Shown here in pieces: positions 25,426-34,071 of a stretch of 64,000 bases of DNA. The position numbers and the translations under genes are program-made. The notes under the pieces were generated by a model. The model did not search any database. It was not told the DNA's origin and was given only the letters and a program-made list of their open reading frames with translations. The first letter of the stretch is position 1, and each line of letters starts with the position of its first letter. Source of the DNA: an uncultured Collinsella sp. (GTDB lineage: Bacteria; Actinomycetota; Coriobacteriia; Coriobacteriales; Coriobacteriaceae); the NCBI GenBank assembly GCA_905209455.1, contig CAJLTA010000009.1, positions 1-64,000 on the forward strand, read 5' to 3'.

Positions 25426-27178
25426 GGTCTAGGTATCCTCTCACGTCTGCTTCGTAGTCCTCAATAATCTGCGGCCCTGCCGCGCTAAATTCAATTACGG
25501 TGTCGCCCACCAGGTCAAAGAGCGCCTCGTTGATGGCATCGACGAGCATGTCCTCGCTCTGCCCCGATTGCGCTACCGCCGATTCCGCCTGTACTGCGTT
25601 TTGCTCGAACAGTGCGCGAAGGAAGGCATCTGCGGCGGGCGCGAGTTCGTTTGTGGCGTCAGCGGGCGCAGCAGCTGCGAACGCGGGCATCGGCGCGAGA
25701 AGCGGTGCCACGACACCAAACTGTTCGGTGGATATGGTCGGCTCGTCGGTCAAGTCCTGCCGAATGGGTGCCACGACCGGTTCGACAATCGCGTCGGCTA
25801 CGGGCTCGGCTTCCGGTTGCCCCGAGTCCGCTGCCTCGGCTTCTGCGGATGCGTCGTTCTCGCGCTCTTCGTCGATCAAAAGCGCTTCGCGCGTTTGCGC
25901 AGCGGCGCTCCGAATGTGCCCCAGCTGACTCAGATCGATATCGATCTTGACGGGCTGGTGTGCGGCGTCCCACGAGAGCCATGCCACAATCTCGTCATCG
26001 ATAATCTTGGCCAGATATTTGGGGACCTTTTCTTCCTTAAGGGGATGGGCGGGGTCCAGCGCCAGGCGCAGGCGTTGGTCGCAGGCGCGCATCATTTCAC
26101 CGAGCTTGCTGCTCTTTTGCCTACTACCGTGGATACGCATGCATTCCCAAAAGCCGTTTTGGCAACGGTAGATATGGATAGGATCCAGGCGGTATTCGCA
26201 GTCCTCGTGGCGCTCGGGCGCAAAGAATACGGCCGAGGCAAACATGGTGTAGGGCATGGCCGTCTCCTCCCCAAATAAACTCGTCACGATGCCAGTCTTT
26301 CGGTGCGTGTCATAGTAGCGCGCCATGCGGACATACACGGCGCATGCCACGTGGCGCAGATCGCGGTGGTGGCTGCGGTCGAGCCGCGAGTTACTTAGGT
26401 TGTATGTGGAGAGTGCGTCGATGGCAGCCATGAGTCGCTCCTCGCGCACCTCATCGGGCGGAAGGGGGAGCGTGGGCTCGGAGGTTTTGCGACGCTTAGG
26501 GGTCTGGCCGGACGGTGCCGGTGCTGGGACAAGGTCTCGTGCCGCGCGTCGCAGCTCGATAAGGGCGTTATCGAACATGACGGTTTTAGAGTCACGAAGC
26601 AGCTTGGGGTCGAGCCCGTGGAACACGGCGTAATCCTGCAGCCACACGCGCGCAAACCGGTCGATGCCGGGCTCGAAGGCGCGATAGACATCCCAAAAAG
26701 CCTTGATCTTGTTAAAACCATCGAGCGGATTATCTACGCCAATGCCGCAGATCAGCTCATAGAGATACAGAAAGGCAAAGGACGTAGACGTTTCCTCGAC
26801 GGTTCCGCGGCGCACTTGGGCACGCCAGGTAAAGTAGCCGCGCAGCTGCCGGTCGCTCATGGCGTTGTAGGTGGGAAAGTACGACTTAAAGGTGCCGTTG
26901 TAGGGGCAGTCGTCCTCAAAGTCGGCCATCAGCAGGCCCTGGCGGTAAAAAAGCTCGGCTTCCGAAAGCCAGCGGCCCGCACCGCCCTTGGGGTCATCCT
27001 GCCAGCGCGATATCTCGCGCATTTTACGGTACTGGTCGGGGAGGAAATTCTGCATCTGTCGGCCGGTTTTGAGAATCGGCTCGTCTGCGTAGATTTCGTT
27101 TGAGAAGCGGGCGGACTGATGGGTCCGGGCCTCGGCCATAATACGCTCGATGAGCATCTTGATGTCCTGGTCGGCCAC
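25418..27178 (-). CDS. sngA: TerB_N domain protein, probable Shango SngA
   Basis: The 586-residue protein has the TerB_N signature around residues 80-210: LFYRQGLLMADFEDDCPY, MSDRQLRGYFTWRAQVRRG and AFLYLYELICGIG. A middle helical region and an Ala/Glu-rich, low-complexity stretch (about 430-540) precede a short C-terminal domain. TerB-family domains occur in predicted membrane-linked stress and anti-phage systems. The GTG start follows AGAGGAGGAG. It is the first gene of the three-gene operon; with the ATPase and helicase it matches Shango. Confidence 0.82.
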   Translation of the reverse strand: MADQDIKMLIERIMAEARTHQSARFSNEIYADEPILKTGRQMQNFLPDQYRKMREISRWQDDPKGGAGRWLSEAELFYRQGLLMADFEDDCPYNGTFKSYFPTYNAMSDRQLRGYFTWRAQVRRGTVEETSTSFAFLYLYELICGIGVDNPLDGFNKIKAFWDVYRAFEPGIDRFARVWLQDYAVFHGLDPKLLRDSKTVMFDNALIELRRAARDLVPAPAPSGQTPKRRKTSEPTLPLPPDEVREERLMAAIDALSTYNLSNSRLDRSHHRDLRHVACAVYVRMARYYDTHRKTGIVTSLFGEETAMPYTMFASAVFFAPERHEDCEYRLDPIHIYRCQNGFWECMRIHGSRQKSSKLGEMMRACDQRLRLALDPAHPLKEEKVPKYLAKIIDDEIVAWLSWDAAHQPVKIDIDLSQLGHIRSAAAQTREALLIDEERENDASAEAEAADSGQPEAEPVADAIVEPVVAPIRQDLTDEPTISTEQFGVVAPLLAPMPAFAAAAPADATNELAPAADAFLRALFEQNAVQAESAVAQSGQSEDMLVDAINEALFDLVGDTVIEFSAAGPQIIEDYEADVRGYLDHV

Positions 27179-27265
27179 CGCTCCTCCTCTCGAACGCAGC
27201 TACGGTGACCTCATATCATAGCACAGCATCAAACAGGTGTTCGAGATACCGCTGCGTTGATAGAT

Positions 27266-27982
27266 TTAGAACAGGAGGGCGTAGATGACGGCGATGACGA
27301 CGGAGGGGAGCATATTGGCCGTGCGGAAGGTCTGAGGACGGATGAGGTTGACGCCGACGCAGAAGATGAGCATGGAGCCTACGAGCGAAAGGCTGTTGAG
27401 GGCTGCTGTGGTCATGATGGGGGAGAGCGCGCCGGCAAACAACGTGATCGTCCCCTGGAACACGGCGACGGGCAGGGCGGAGAAAATGCAGCCGCGGCCA
27501 AGCGACGCCGTCATGGTGCAGACGATGATGCAGTCCAATGCGCCTTTCAGGGCAAGCGTTGACCAGTCACCGAGCAGACCGTCCTGGATCGATCCCACAA
27601 TGGCCATGGCGCCGATACACACGGTGAGTGAAGTCGAGACAAAAGCGTTGGTGAACTCGTTATCGCCCTCGCTGCCGGTTTTGCGCTTGAGCCATTCGCC
27701 AAGGTTCTCGATGGCGGCTTCCAAGTTGACGGCCTCGCCGATGAGCGAACCGAGCGCAAATGAGACGATGAGCATGGTGGTACCGGTGGTCGCTAGCGCC
27801 TTTCCATCGATGATGAGCATCTTTTGCATGGTGCCGCCCAGGCCGATAAACAGGACGCACAGCCCCGATGCTTTCATGAGCGTGTCTTGGATGCGCGGTG
27901 TAATGAAGCGGCCGCCCGCTAATCCTAAAAGACCGCCCGCAACTAAAAGCACAACGTTGATGATTGTTCCCAAGCCCGGCAT
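27266..27982 (-). CDS. DUF554 family membrane protein
   Basis: The 238-residue protein is hydrophobic with about six or seven spans (GTIINVVLLVAGGLLGLAGG, ASGLCVLFIGLGG and so on). LIVSFALGSLIGEAVNLE and ASLGRGCIFSALPV are family-like. DUF554 proteins are putative transporters without a defined substrate. The start at MPGLGT is set by AGGAGGG. It lies downstream of, and in the same direction as, the secreted-protein cluster, about 100 bp from it, behind a palindrome at 28052. Confidence 0.88.
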   Translation of the reverse strand: MPGLGTIINVVLLVAGGLLGLAGGRFITPRIQDTLMKASGLCVLFIGLGGTMQKMLIIDGKALATTGTTMLIVSFALGSLIGEAVNLEAAIENLGEWLKRKTGSEGDNEFTNAFVSTSLTVCIGAMAIVGSIQDGLLGDWSTLALKGALDCIIVCTMTASLGRGCIFSALPVAVFQGTITLFAGALSPIMTTAALNSLSLVGSMLIFCVGVNLIRPQTFRTANMLPSVVIAVIYALLF

Positions 27983-28051
27983 GAGCCCTCCTGTATTGAT
28001 GCCAACGTGGCAATCGTAGCAGAACGAAATGCGAGGCACATCGCAACCCAT

Positions 28052-28077
28052 CTAATACGTTATATAAGTGGTATTAG
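28052..28077. promoter_or_regulatory. Palindrome CTAATAC-N12-GTATTAG
   Basis: Perfect 7-bp arms in an AT-rich stretch lie about 70 bp before the DUF554 start and 24 bp past the end of the 476-residue gene. It could be an operator or a short transcript hairpin. No U-run follows. Confidence 0.4.
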
Positions 28078-28100
28078 GAATGATGCGCAGCATTTAAGCC

Positions 28101-29531
28101 TCAGGTGGTTGTCGGGACATAGGGATAGTATTCAAAGCGCAGTGTCATAAGCCGCTGCGGGGATTCAATAGCCGCGGCGATGATATTGGCATCGCGGGCA
28201 CGATCAAACCCTTCGAGCTCGATCTGGTACGAGACGTCTTGCATAATGTCCAGACGTCGCCAGGCTAGAAGTGTGTCGCCATCGAATTCCAGGGTCTTGC
28301 TTCCGTTTGCGGCAACGGCGTATAGACGCAGCTTGGCGGTGGTTGCAGGGTCGACAACTGTGACCTTTTTAATTTCGTTTCGAGTATTCTTGGCGCCCAA
28401 CAAGGTGAGCAGTGTTGGGGCCACGACCTCGCCCGATGGCAAAAAGACGACTTCGATGGATTCAGGAAATGCGATGATGGCCGACTTGCGGACGGGCTGA
28501 TTGGCGGCGGCAACTTCGATGTTCGCAGCGTCGATGACCTCTGTGTGGTCGAGCGCGGCAAGCACGCAGCAGTTACCTTCATCGATCTCTTGAGGATCAG
28601 CAAGTCCCAGACTGTCTGCGAGCTCGGTATCGTTTGGATCGGTAGCGGGCTCATTCGGTGCTTCGAAAGAAGCTGGGACGCTGTTTGTCGGCGGCGGCGT
28701 GTCGCCCGCATCTGCTTCTTTGTCCGCGCCCTCTTCTTGTATGGTTGCGTTAATGGGTTCGTCGTTTGAGGGGAGCGTCTTGGCGTCAAACGCGGAGGGG
28801 AGAATTCCGATGGCTCCGGATCCGTTCCACTCCATTTCGAGAAGCGCCGGGTCGGCAAGAATGCGTTGCCTGCTTTGCGCGTGGGCATCGATTTCAATAG
28901 GGCCTGCCTCTAACCCTCGTGTAAGGCTGAGTGATCCGGCTGGCTTCTCGAAATGAGCGTCTGTGTCTTTGGCGCTGACGGTGTAGAACAGCAGGGACGC
29001 TTCTCCCGCCGCGATGGCATCGGTACCGGCTTTGGTCAGCCGCAACGATGCCGTGAATGAGAGGGTGGGCTGCGTGTCGTCTGCATTCGCGGCGGCGCAG
29101 CCCAGACATATACCGCCTCCTTTCTCAAAAAACGTACCGTCGAAGGCGACCTTCGCTCCGTTCGCCGAGTCATCGACCGAAGCGATGTCGATGCGCAGCT
29201 CTAAATTGCATGGATCGCCATCCGCATCGAGCACAACCGAGCGCCACGTGCAGACGGCACACCCCGCCTGGGAGCCGTTTGCCTTGTTCGAACGCTTGAT
29301 ATCCACGACTATCGAGCCGTCCGTATTACGACGAAGGCATCCCGAGGTTGAGATCGCGGCCTGTGCGATCGAAAAACGCTTGCACGCAATGGCGCTCGAC
29401 GGATTTGGTGCGGAACTTAGGGCTGCTGGTAAGGAGTCTGCCATGGCGGGAGTCGCCCAAGCGGCGACAGGCGTTCCGGTTGCGAGCGCGCCGCAGAGTG
29501 CGACGACGGGCAAAAGGTTCTTCGATGCCAT
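28101..29531 (-). CDS. Secreted protein of unknown family (476 aa)
   Basis: An N-terminal signal peptide is clear (basic start, hydrophobic LLPVVALCGALATGT, cleavage near ATPAMA at about residue 32). The mature part has cysteines in CAVCTW, CLGCAAAN and GNCCVLAA. A proline/acid-rich linker around residue 270-305 divides two halves. No LPXTG-type sorting signal is seen, and the protein ends PYVPTTT. I do not recognise the family. It is the last gene of a minus-strand cluster of exported proteins. Confidence 0.75.
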   Translation of the reverse strand: MASKNLLPVVALCGALATGTPVAAWATPAMADSLPAALSSAPNPSSAIACKRFSIAQAAISTSGCLRRNTDGSIVVDIKRSNKANGSQAGCAVCTWRSVVLDADGDPCNLELRIDIASVDDSANGAKVAFDGTFFEKGGGICLGCAAANADDTQPTLSFTASLRLTKAGTDAIAAGEASLLFYTVSAKDTDAHFEKPAGSLSLTRGLEAGPIEIDAHAQSRQRILADPALLEMEWNGSGAIGILPSAFDAKTLPSNDEPINATIQEEGADKEADAGDTPPPTNSVPASFEAPNEPATDPNDTELADSLGLADPQEIDEGNCCVLAALDHTEVIDAANIEVAAANQPVRKSAIIAFPESIEVVFLPSGEVVAPTLLTLLGAKNTRNEIKKVTVVDPATTAKLRLYAVAANGSKTLEFDGDTLLAWRRLDIMQDVSYQIELEGFDRARDANIIAAAIESPQRLMTLRFEYYPYVPTTT

Positions 29532-29549
29532 GGGGTCTCCTTAGCTAAT

Positions 29550-29861
29550 TTAGTGCGGTCTGTCCGTGTTTTGTTTCTGGCTGCGTTTGATGTGCAGACC
29601 GAGGCCGGCGGTTCCCGCGCCTGCTGCTGTGGCGCCTGCTGCCAAGAGCCATCGTCTGTCGCCTGTCTGCGCCAACGGTTCCTCGCGGTCGCCGCGGTCG
29701 AGCTCCGAGAGGTCGACCGTCACTTGCGTGGCGGCCTGAGCCTGTTCTTGCTGGGCAAAGGCCATGGCTGGCCCAAACGCTAGGATGCTGACGGCGGCGG
29801 CCAGGGCGACGGCCTTATGCCGTGTGCGCACCGGGCTCGACCGTCCAGGTGATCGTTGCAA
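29550..29861 (-). CDS. Small LAQTG-anchored exported protein
   Basis: A basic N-terminus and a hydrophobic signal segment (AVALAAAVSILAFGPAMAFA) are followed by only about 30 mature residues. A sortase-type tail comes next: LAQTG, a hydrophobic stretch (WLLAAGATAAGAGTAGLGL) and a basic KRSQK end. It should be linked to the cell wall by a sortase, which is not in this window. The open frame begins with TTG at 29861 and overlaps the upstream gene by 47 bases. A GTG at 29831 is an equally possible start that trims the N-terminus. Its mature part is too short for an adhesin, so it may be a cap or scaffold. Confidence 0.65.
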   Translation of the reverse strand: MQRSPGRSSPVRTRHKAVALAAAVSILAFGPAMAFAQQEQAQAATQVTVDLSELDRGDREEPLAQTGDRRWLLAAGATAAGAGTAGLGLHIKRSQKQNTDRPH

Positions 29862-30414
29862 CCTGATCGCCTTCGCCGGTTACGCGGAAGATGTCGCGTG
29901 TGACGCGGGCGACGTTTCCGCTTGTCTTGAGCTTAATTTTGTCCGTGCCGCCGGCAATGCCCTGGTAGCCCATGTCGAAGGCTGCATTCTTGGAAAGATC
30001 GAGGCCCGTCCCTTGCATTGCGGCGCTGGCGTTCTGGAGTGCGCCGTCGGGGCCGACCTTAAAGTCGATGGAGTTCTGTGCGGTTCCGGCCTTGGCGTCG
30101 GCAGCAATGGTCCAGGTGTTCATGGCGTCGATCTTCATGTTGGTGACATGGATGCCGTAGGCCGAATGATTGTCGATGGTGGTCGCGTCTTCAGAGGGGC
30201 CCTGAAGCGTGCCGTCGGCCTTGGCGACGAAGGGAATAACCGTCGGAACTTTGAACTCAACGTTGTCGATCTCGGTCCTGACCATTACTTTCGTGGTTCC
30301 AACGCGTCCGGCTGCCATAGCTGGCGTCGGGGCGGCGCCCATTGCGAGCGCGAGCGCGAGCCCTGCGCCCACGACGAGCGCTCTGGCTCCGTTCATGTTC
30401 CTGGTGATGTCCAT
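29815..30414 (-). CDS. Secreted protein, predicted surface structural protein (199 aa)
   Basis: A signal peptide (residues 1-35, LALALAMGAAPTPAMA) precedes a soluble domain of about 165 residues. The domain is rich in Thr, Val and Ile strands (TTKVMVRTEIDNVEFKVP, ATTIDNHSAYGIHVTN). The strand-rich make-up suggests a beta-sandwich surface or pilin-like protein, but I recognise no family. AAAGGA lies 7 bp before ATG. The following gene overlaps its end by 47 bases and carries the wall-anchor signal. Confidence 0.72.
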   Translation of the reverse strand: MDITRNMNGARALVVGAGLALALAMGAAPTPAMAAGRVGTTKVMVRTEIDNVEFKVPTVIPFVAKADGTLQGPSEDATTIDNHSAYGIHVTNMKIDAMNTWTIAADAKAGTAQNSIDFKVGPDGALQNASAAMQGTGLDLSKNAAFDMGYQGIAGGTDKIKLKTSGNVARVTRDIFRVTGEGDQVATITWTVEPGAHTA

Positions 30415-30503
30415 GGTCGTTCCTTTCTATTCGCCGCGGGCCGTCCCCGCGATGATTGGACGAATGCTGGTGAATTGCGTGCGGTGCCGCGTCGGCCGGA
30501 AAG

Positions 30504-31013
30504 CTAGTTCTCGGCTTGCTCAACCCGTACCTTGACACGTGTCGGATTGCCGTGGCTGTCGAGGGTCTTTGCATCGAGTGCCTGGATCTCGATGTACGCC
30601 TCGCCTTCTTTGATGTCGCCGGCGGGGCACGTTTCGATTGTCTTGCCGGTCTCGACCACACCGGATTCGTACATGGTCTCGTCGTTTTGGATGACGCGGA
30701 ATCGCTGGGGAAATTTATTGTCTTGGACGTTTTGCACGTTGACGCGCAGCTTGCCGTCCTCCTGTAGCTGAGCGACCGGTGCGACCGAAATCGTCATCAT
30801 GTTGTCGCGGACGATGGCGTCGAGCTCATCTTGGATTTCCTGACGCGTTTTGCCCTCGGCCGTCGTAACCGAAGCGCCCGCCTCGGGTACGGGCTGCGAC
30901 TGCCAAGCGTATAGTCCTACGGCGACAAGGGCACAGACGATGGCCAAGCAGGCAACGATGAGCTTCTTGCGACGACCCAGGCCTGCAAAGCGGGGTGGCT
31001 TCTTCGCGCTCAT
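30504..31013 (-). CDS. Membrane-anchored extracytoplasmic protein (169 aa)
   Basis: A short basic N-terminus (MSAKKPPRFAGLGRRKK) precedes one hydrophobic span (LIVACLAIVCALVAVGLYAW). An outside domain follows, with MTISVAPVAQLQEDGKLRV, FRVIQNDETMY and VVETGKTIETCPAGDI. It looks like a one-pass membrane protein. ATG at 31013 overlaps the previous gene's TGA by four bases, with AAGGA upstream; the longer frame to 31331 is a shadow. No family is recognised. Confidence 0.72.
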   Translation of the reverse strand: MSAKKPPRFAGLGRRKKLIVACLAIVCALVAVGLYAWQSQPVPEAGASVTTAEGKTRQEIQDELDAIVRDNMMTISVAPVAQLQEDGKLRVNVQNVQDNKFPQRFRVIQNDETMYESGVVETGKTIETCPAGDIKEGEAYIEIQALDAKTLDSHGNPTRVKVRVEQAEN

Positions 31014-31306
31014 GCGGCATCCTTGGCGGTATAGATGCGCGCAAAGGTGGACGGGTCCGCTCCAAAGAGCATGTGAAGCATCAGGCGGCGCGAGTAGACG
31101 AGCTCTTCGAAGTCGGGAGGGAGCTCGATGTCGTGGATATGCGCGATGTGGTGGGCGAGCGCCGAGAACGACTCGGGGTCGCAGATCACATCGGTGGTAA
31201 CGTGGTAGACCGTCGTATCGGGGAATGCCTCTTCGTCGAAAGGCAGGAGATGGGGATCGTCGTCGACTTCGATGGCGATGCCGTACTGGGGCCAGTAATA
31301 TGCCAT
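31010..31306 (-). CDS. Hypothetical protein (98 aa), first gene of the surface cluster
   Basis: GGGAGG lies 5 bp before ATG. The acidic protein starts MAYYWPQYGIAIEVDDDP, has HLLPFDEEAFPDTTVYHVTTD, and ends with a helical ARIYTAKDAA. I see no signal peptide and no known domain. The 4-bp ATGA overlap with the following membrane-anchored gene makes a shared transcript likely. Confidence 0.65.
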   Translation of the reverse strand: MAYYWPQYGIAIEVDDDPHLLPFDEEAFPDTTVYHVTTDVICDPESFSALAHHIAHIHDIELPPDFEELVYSRRLMLHMLFGADPSTFARIYTAKDAA

Positions 31307-31651
31307 GGGAACCTCCCTGCTTCTGGGCCAAAACTTCTATCGGTTTTGGCTGTCGACGCCGACCGTATCAGCCGCTACTTGACCAATTTCTGACCAAATG
31401 CTTGACGGATTGGCGTCTCCGCAGATAAAAGGCGGCAAAAAATACTTCAACTTTTTTCGAGCGACAATCGAGCGATCGGCGACGGCAGGGCGATATGTGT
31501 CAAAAGCATCGTCTGTCGAGGAAATCCAGCCGCTCACCGAATTACACGAACGTAAAAAACGCCAATTATGGAGACGGTCTCGAACACGTCGACGAAACGA
31601 TGCGGTAACATCTCCCTGCAAACACTGTAGTTAGCTAAAGGGGGAGTTCGC
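31307..31651. other. Divergent intergenic region, 345 bp
   Basis: It separates the surface cluster from the lactate dehydrogenase operon and must hold promoters for both. I see a possible -35 TTGACG at 31402 with a poor -10. There is no gene, no clear operator palindrome and no riboswitch I recognise. Confidence 0.4.
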
Positions 31652-33253
31652 GTGCCTGCAACCATTAAACCCTTCACCGACGAGTTCGAAGAGTATGGTC
31701 GCGATGAGTCTCGCACATCGGGCGAGGCCTCGAGCATCTCGTTTCCGACAACGGAGGACGAGGTCCGCGCCATTTTGAAAAAGCTCCATGTCGAGCGTGT
31801 CCCGGTGACGGTTCAGGGCGCCCGGACCGGTCTTGCCGCCGGCGCCGTGCCTCATGGCGGTCACATTCTCAATACTTCCCGCATGAATCGCTACTTGGGC
31901 CTTCGCCGCGATGAACAAGGCCAATTTCTGCTGCGCGTGGAGCCGGGCGTTGTGCTTTCGGAACTGCGCAAGCAGCTGGGCAAGAAGGTGCTGCCGACCG
32001 CTGGTTGGGACCAGGCATCGCTTGAGGCCTACGAGGAGTTCCAAGAGGCCCCCGAGCAGTTTTTTCCCACCGATCCCACCGAGGCATCTGCCTGTCTGGG
32101 CGGCATGGCGGCATGTAACGCCTCCGGTGCTCGCAGCTACGCCTACGGCCCCATGCGCCCACATATCACGGGACTCCGCGTCGCGCTGGCTGATGGCGAT
32201 TTGCTTGAGCTTCAGCGCGGCGAGGCTTTTGCCCAGGGTCGCCACCTGTCGCTTGTGACGGCAGAGGGCCGCGCGCTCGAGCTCGACCTTCCCGACTACA
32301 CCATGCCCAAGACCAAAAATGCCTCAGGCTATTTCGTTGTTGACGATATGGATGCCATCGATCTGTTTATCGGTGCATGTGGCACAATCGGCGTCATCAC
32401 CGAGCTCGAGATTGCCCTGCAGGCGGCGCCTGCGGTCGTTTGGGGCGTGAGCTGTTTCTTTGACAGCGAAGACAAGGCCGTGTCCTTCACCGATTCTATG
32501 CGTCCCGTCCTGTCCCACGCGGCTGCCATCGAATATTTCGATGCGGGCGCCCTGGATATCCTTCGCCGCCAGCGCGAGCGGTCGACCGCGTTTGCCTCGC
32601 TGCCGGCGCTCGACAAGGAGGCAAAGGTCTGCGTCTACGTGGAACTCGACTGCGACGACGAGGCGCAGGCGACCGAGGAGCTGTACCACTTGGGGTGGGT
32701 TTTGGAACTTGCGGGCGGCCGCGACAACGCGACTTGGGTCGCGCGCACCGAAGTCGATCGCGAATGCCAGCGGTTTTTCCGCCACGCGGTTCCCGAGAGC
32801 GTCAACATGCTCATCGACGAGCGCCGCCGCACGAACCCCACCATTACCAAACTGGGCTCGGACATGTCGGTGCCCAACGCACGCTTGGGCGATGTCATCG
32901 CCCTTTATCGCCGCACGTTGGCCGAAAGTGGGCTTGAATCTGCCGCCTGGGGGCACATCGGTAACAACCATCTGCATGTGAACATCCTGCCGCGCGATGC
33001 ACAGGATTACCGTCGCGGTGGCGAGTTGTTTGCCCAGTGGGCTGCCGAGGTAACTGCTATGGGCGGCGCCGTCTCTGCCGAGCACGGCGTCGGCAAGATC
33101 AAAGCGGGCTTCTTGGAGACGATGTACGGTCACGAGGCCATGGTCGAGTCGGCTCTACTCAAGCTCCAGCTCGATCCCGACGGGCAGCTGGGTCGCGGCA
33201 ACCTGTTTTCGGAGAAGCTCTTGGATGAGCTCGTCCAGAAAGGGGGCGCGTGA
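31652..33253 (+). CDS. lctD: FAD-linked D-lactate dehydrogenase (LctD/GlcD family)
   Basis: The 533-residue flavoprotein has an FAD-binding type 4 domain (about residues 30-260) and an FAD-linked oxidase C-terminal domain (about 270-525). Motifs include VQGARTGLAAGAVPHGG, GGMAACNASGARSYAYG, CGTIGVITELE, WGHIGNNHLHVN and the end GAVSAEHGVGKIK. It oxidises a 2-hydroxy acid, probably lactate, to the oxo acid. The GTG start follows AAGGGGGAG. EtfB and EtfA follow directly, the arrangement of the electron-confurcating lactate dehydrogenase of acetogens. Confidence 0.88.
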   Translation: MPATIKPFTDEFEEYGRDESRTSGEASSISFPTTEDEVRAILKKLHVERVPVTVQGARTGLAAGAVPHGGHILNTSRMNRYLGLRRDEQGQFLLRVEPGVVLSELRKQLGKKVLPTAGWDQASLEAYEEFQEAPEQFFPTDPTEASACLGGMAACNASGARSYAYGPMRPHITGLRVALADGDLLELQRGEAFAQGRHLSLVTAEGRALELDLPDYTMPKTKNASGYFVVDDMDAIDLFIGACGTIGVITELEIALQAAPAVVWGVSCFFDSEDKAVSFTDSMRPVLSHAAAIEYFDAGALDILRRQRERSTAFASLPALDKEAKVCVYVELDCDDEAQATEELYHLGWVLELAGGRDNATWVARTEVDRECQRFFRHAVPESVNMLIDERRRTNPTITKLGSDMSVPNARLGDVIALYRRTLAESGLESAAWGHIGNNHLHVNILPRDAQDYRRGGELFAQWAAEVTAMGGAVSAEHGVGKIKAGFLETMYGHEAMVESALLKLQLDPDGQLGRGNLFSEKLLDELVQKGGA

Positions 33254-33255
33254 AG

Positions 33256-34071
33256 ATGAGCGATTTCCATATGGTGGTGTGCGTCAAGGCCGTGCCGGGC
33301 AGCACCGAGGTCAAGATGGACCCCAAGACCAATACCATCGTGCGCGATGGCAAGCAGGCGGTCATTAATCCCTTTGATGCGAGCGCTTTGGAATGCGCGC
33401 TGGCGCTGAAGGACGACTTTATCGGCTTTGGCATGGATGTGCGCGTGACGGTGGTGTCGATGGGCATCCCCGCGACCGAATCGCTGCTGCGCGACTGTAT
33501 CGCCCGCGGTGCCGACGACGCGCTGCTGCTGACCGACCGAGCCTTTGCGGGTGCCGATACCCTAGCCACCACCTATGCCCTCAAATGCGGTATCGAGGCG
33601 CTCGATGAGGACTTCGACCTGCTCATCTGCGGCAAGATGGCAGTGGACGGCGATACGGCCCAGATCGGCCCCGAGCTTGCCGGTGCCTTTGAGATCCCCT
33701 GCGTGACCGACGTGAGCTGCGTGCAAAGCGCGGGCTTTACGACGTGTGGCTCGCTGGCGCTCGTTCACGGATGCGATGCCGGCGAGGAGACGGTGTACCT
33801 TGAGATGCCGTGCGCGATGACGACCGCCAAGGAGATTGGCCAGTTGCGTATGCCGAGTATTGCCGGTATTCGCGCGGCAGAGGAGGCGGACGTGCGCGTG
33901 GTCAGTGCCGCCGACGTGAACGCCGATCCCTCGCGTTGTGGCCTTGCCGGATCACCGACGCAGGTCGTGCGCTCGTTTGTGCCCGACCGTGATCAAACGT
34001 GCGAGGCCGTTGAGGGAACGGCGTCCGAGCAGGCGGTAAAACTTGCCAAGATTATCGAGGGGATGGCATAG
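33256..34071 (+). CDS. etfB: Electron transfer flavoprotein beta subunit (EtfB/LctB)
   Basis: The 271-residue protein has the EtfB signature: MVVCVKAVPGSTEVKMDP at the N-terminus, NPFDASALECAL, DLLICGKMAVDGDTAQIGPELA near residue 120, and PCAMTTAKEIGQLRMPS near 185. It binds AMP or bifurcating FAD between Etf subunits. ATG at 33256 has GGGGG nine bases upstream; a GTG at 33250 overlapping the previous stop is the alternative. The gene sits between lctD and a ferredoxin-fused EtfA. Confidence 0.9.
   Translation: MSDFHMVVCVKAVPGSTEVKMDPKTNTIVRDGKQAVINPFDASALECALALKDDFIGFGMDVRVTVVSMGIPATESLLRDCIARGADDALLLTDRAFAGADTLATTYALKCGIEALDEDFDLLICGKMAVDGDTAQIGPELAGAFEIPCVTDVSCVQSAGFTTCGSLALVHGCDAGEETVYLEMPCAMTTAKEIGQLRMPSIAGIRAAEEADVRVVSAADVNADPSRCGLAGSPTQVVRSFVPDRDQTCEAVEGTASEQAVKLAKIIEGMA

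Noticed and set aside
21560..27178. BREX type 2 locus
   Set aside because: BrxD-like and BrxHI-like proteins are present but PglX, PglZ, PglW and PglY are absent on both sides. The three-gene Shango composition fits better.
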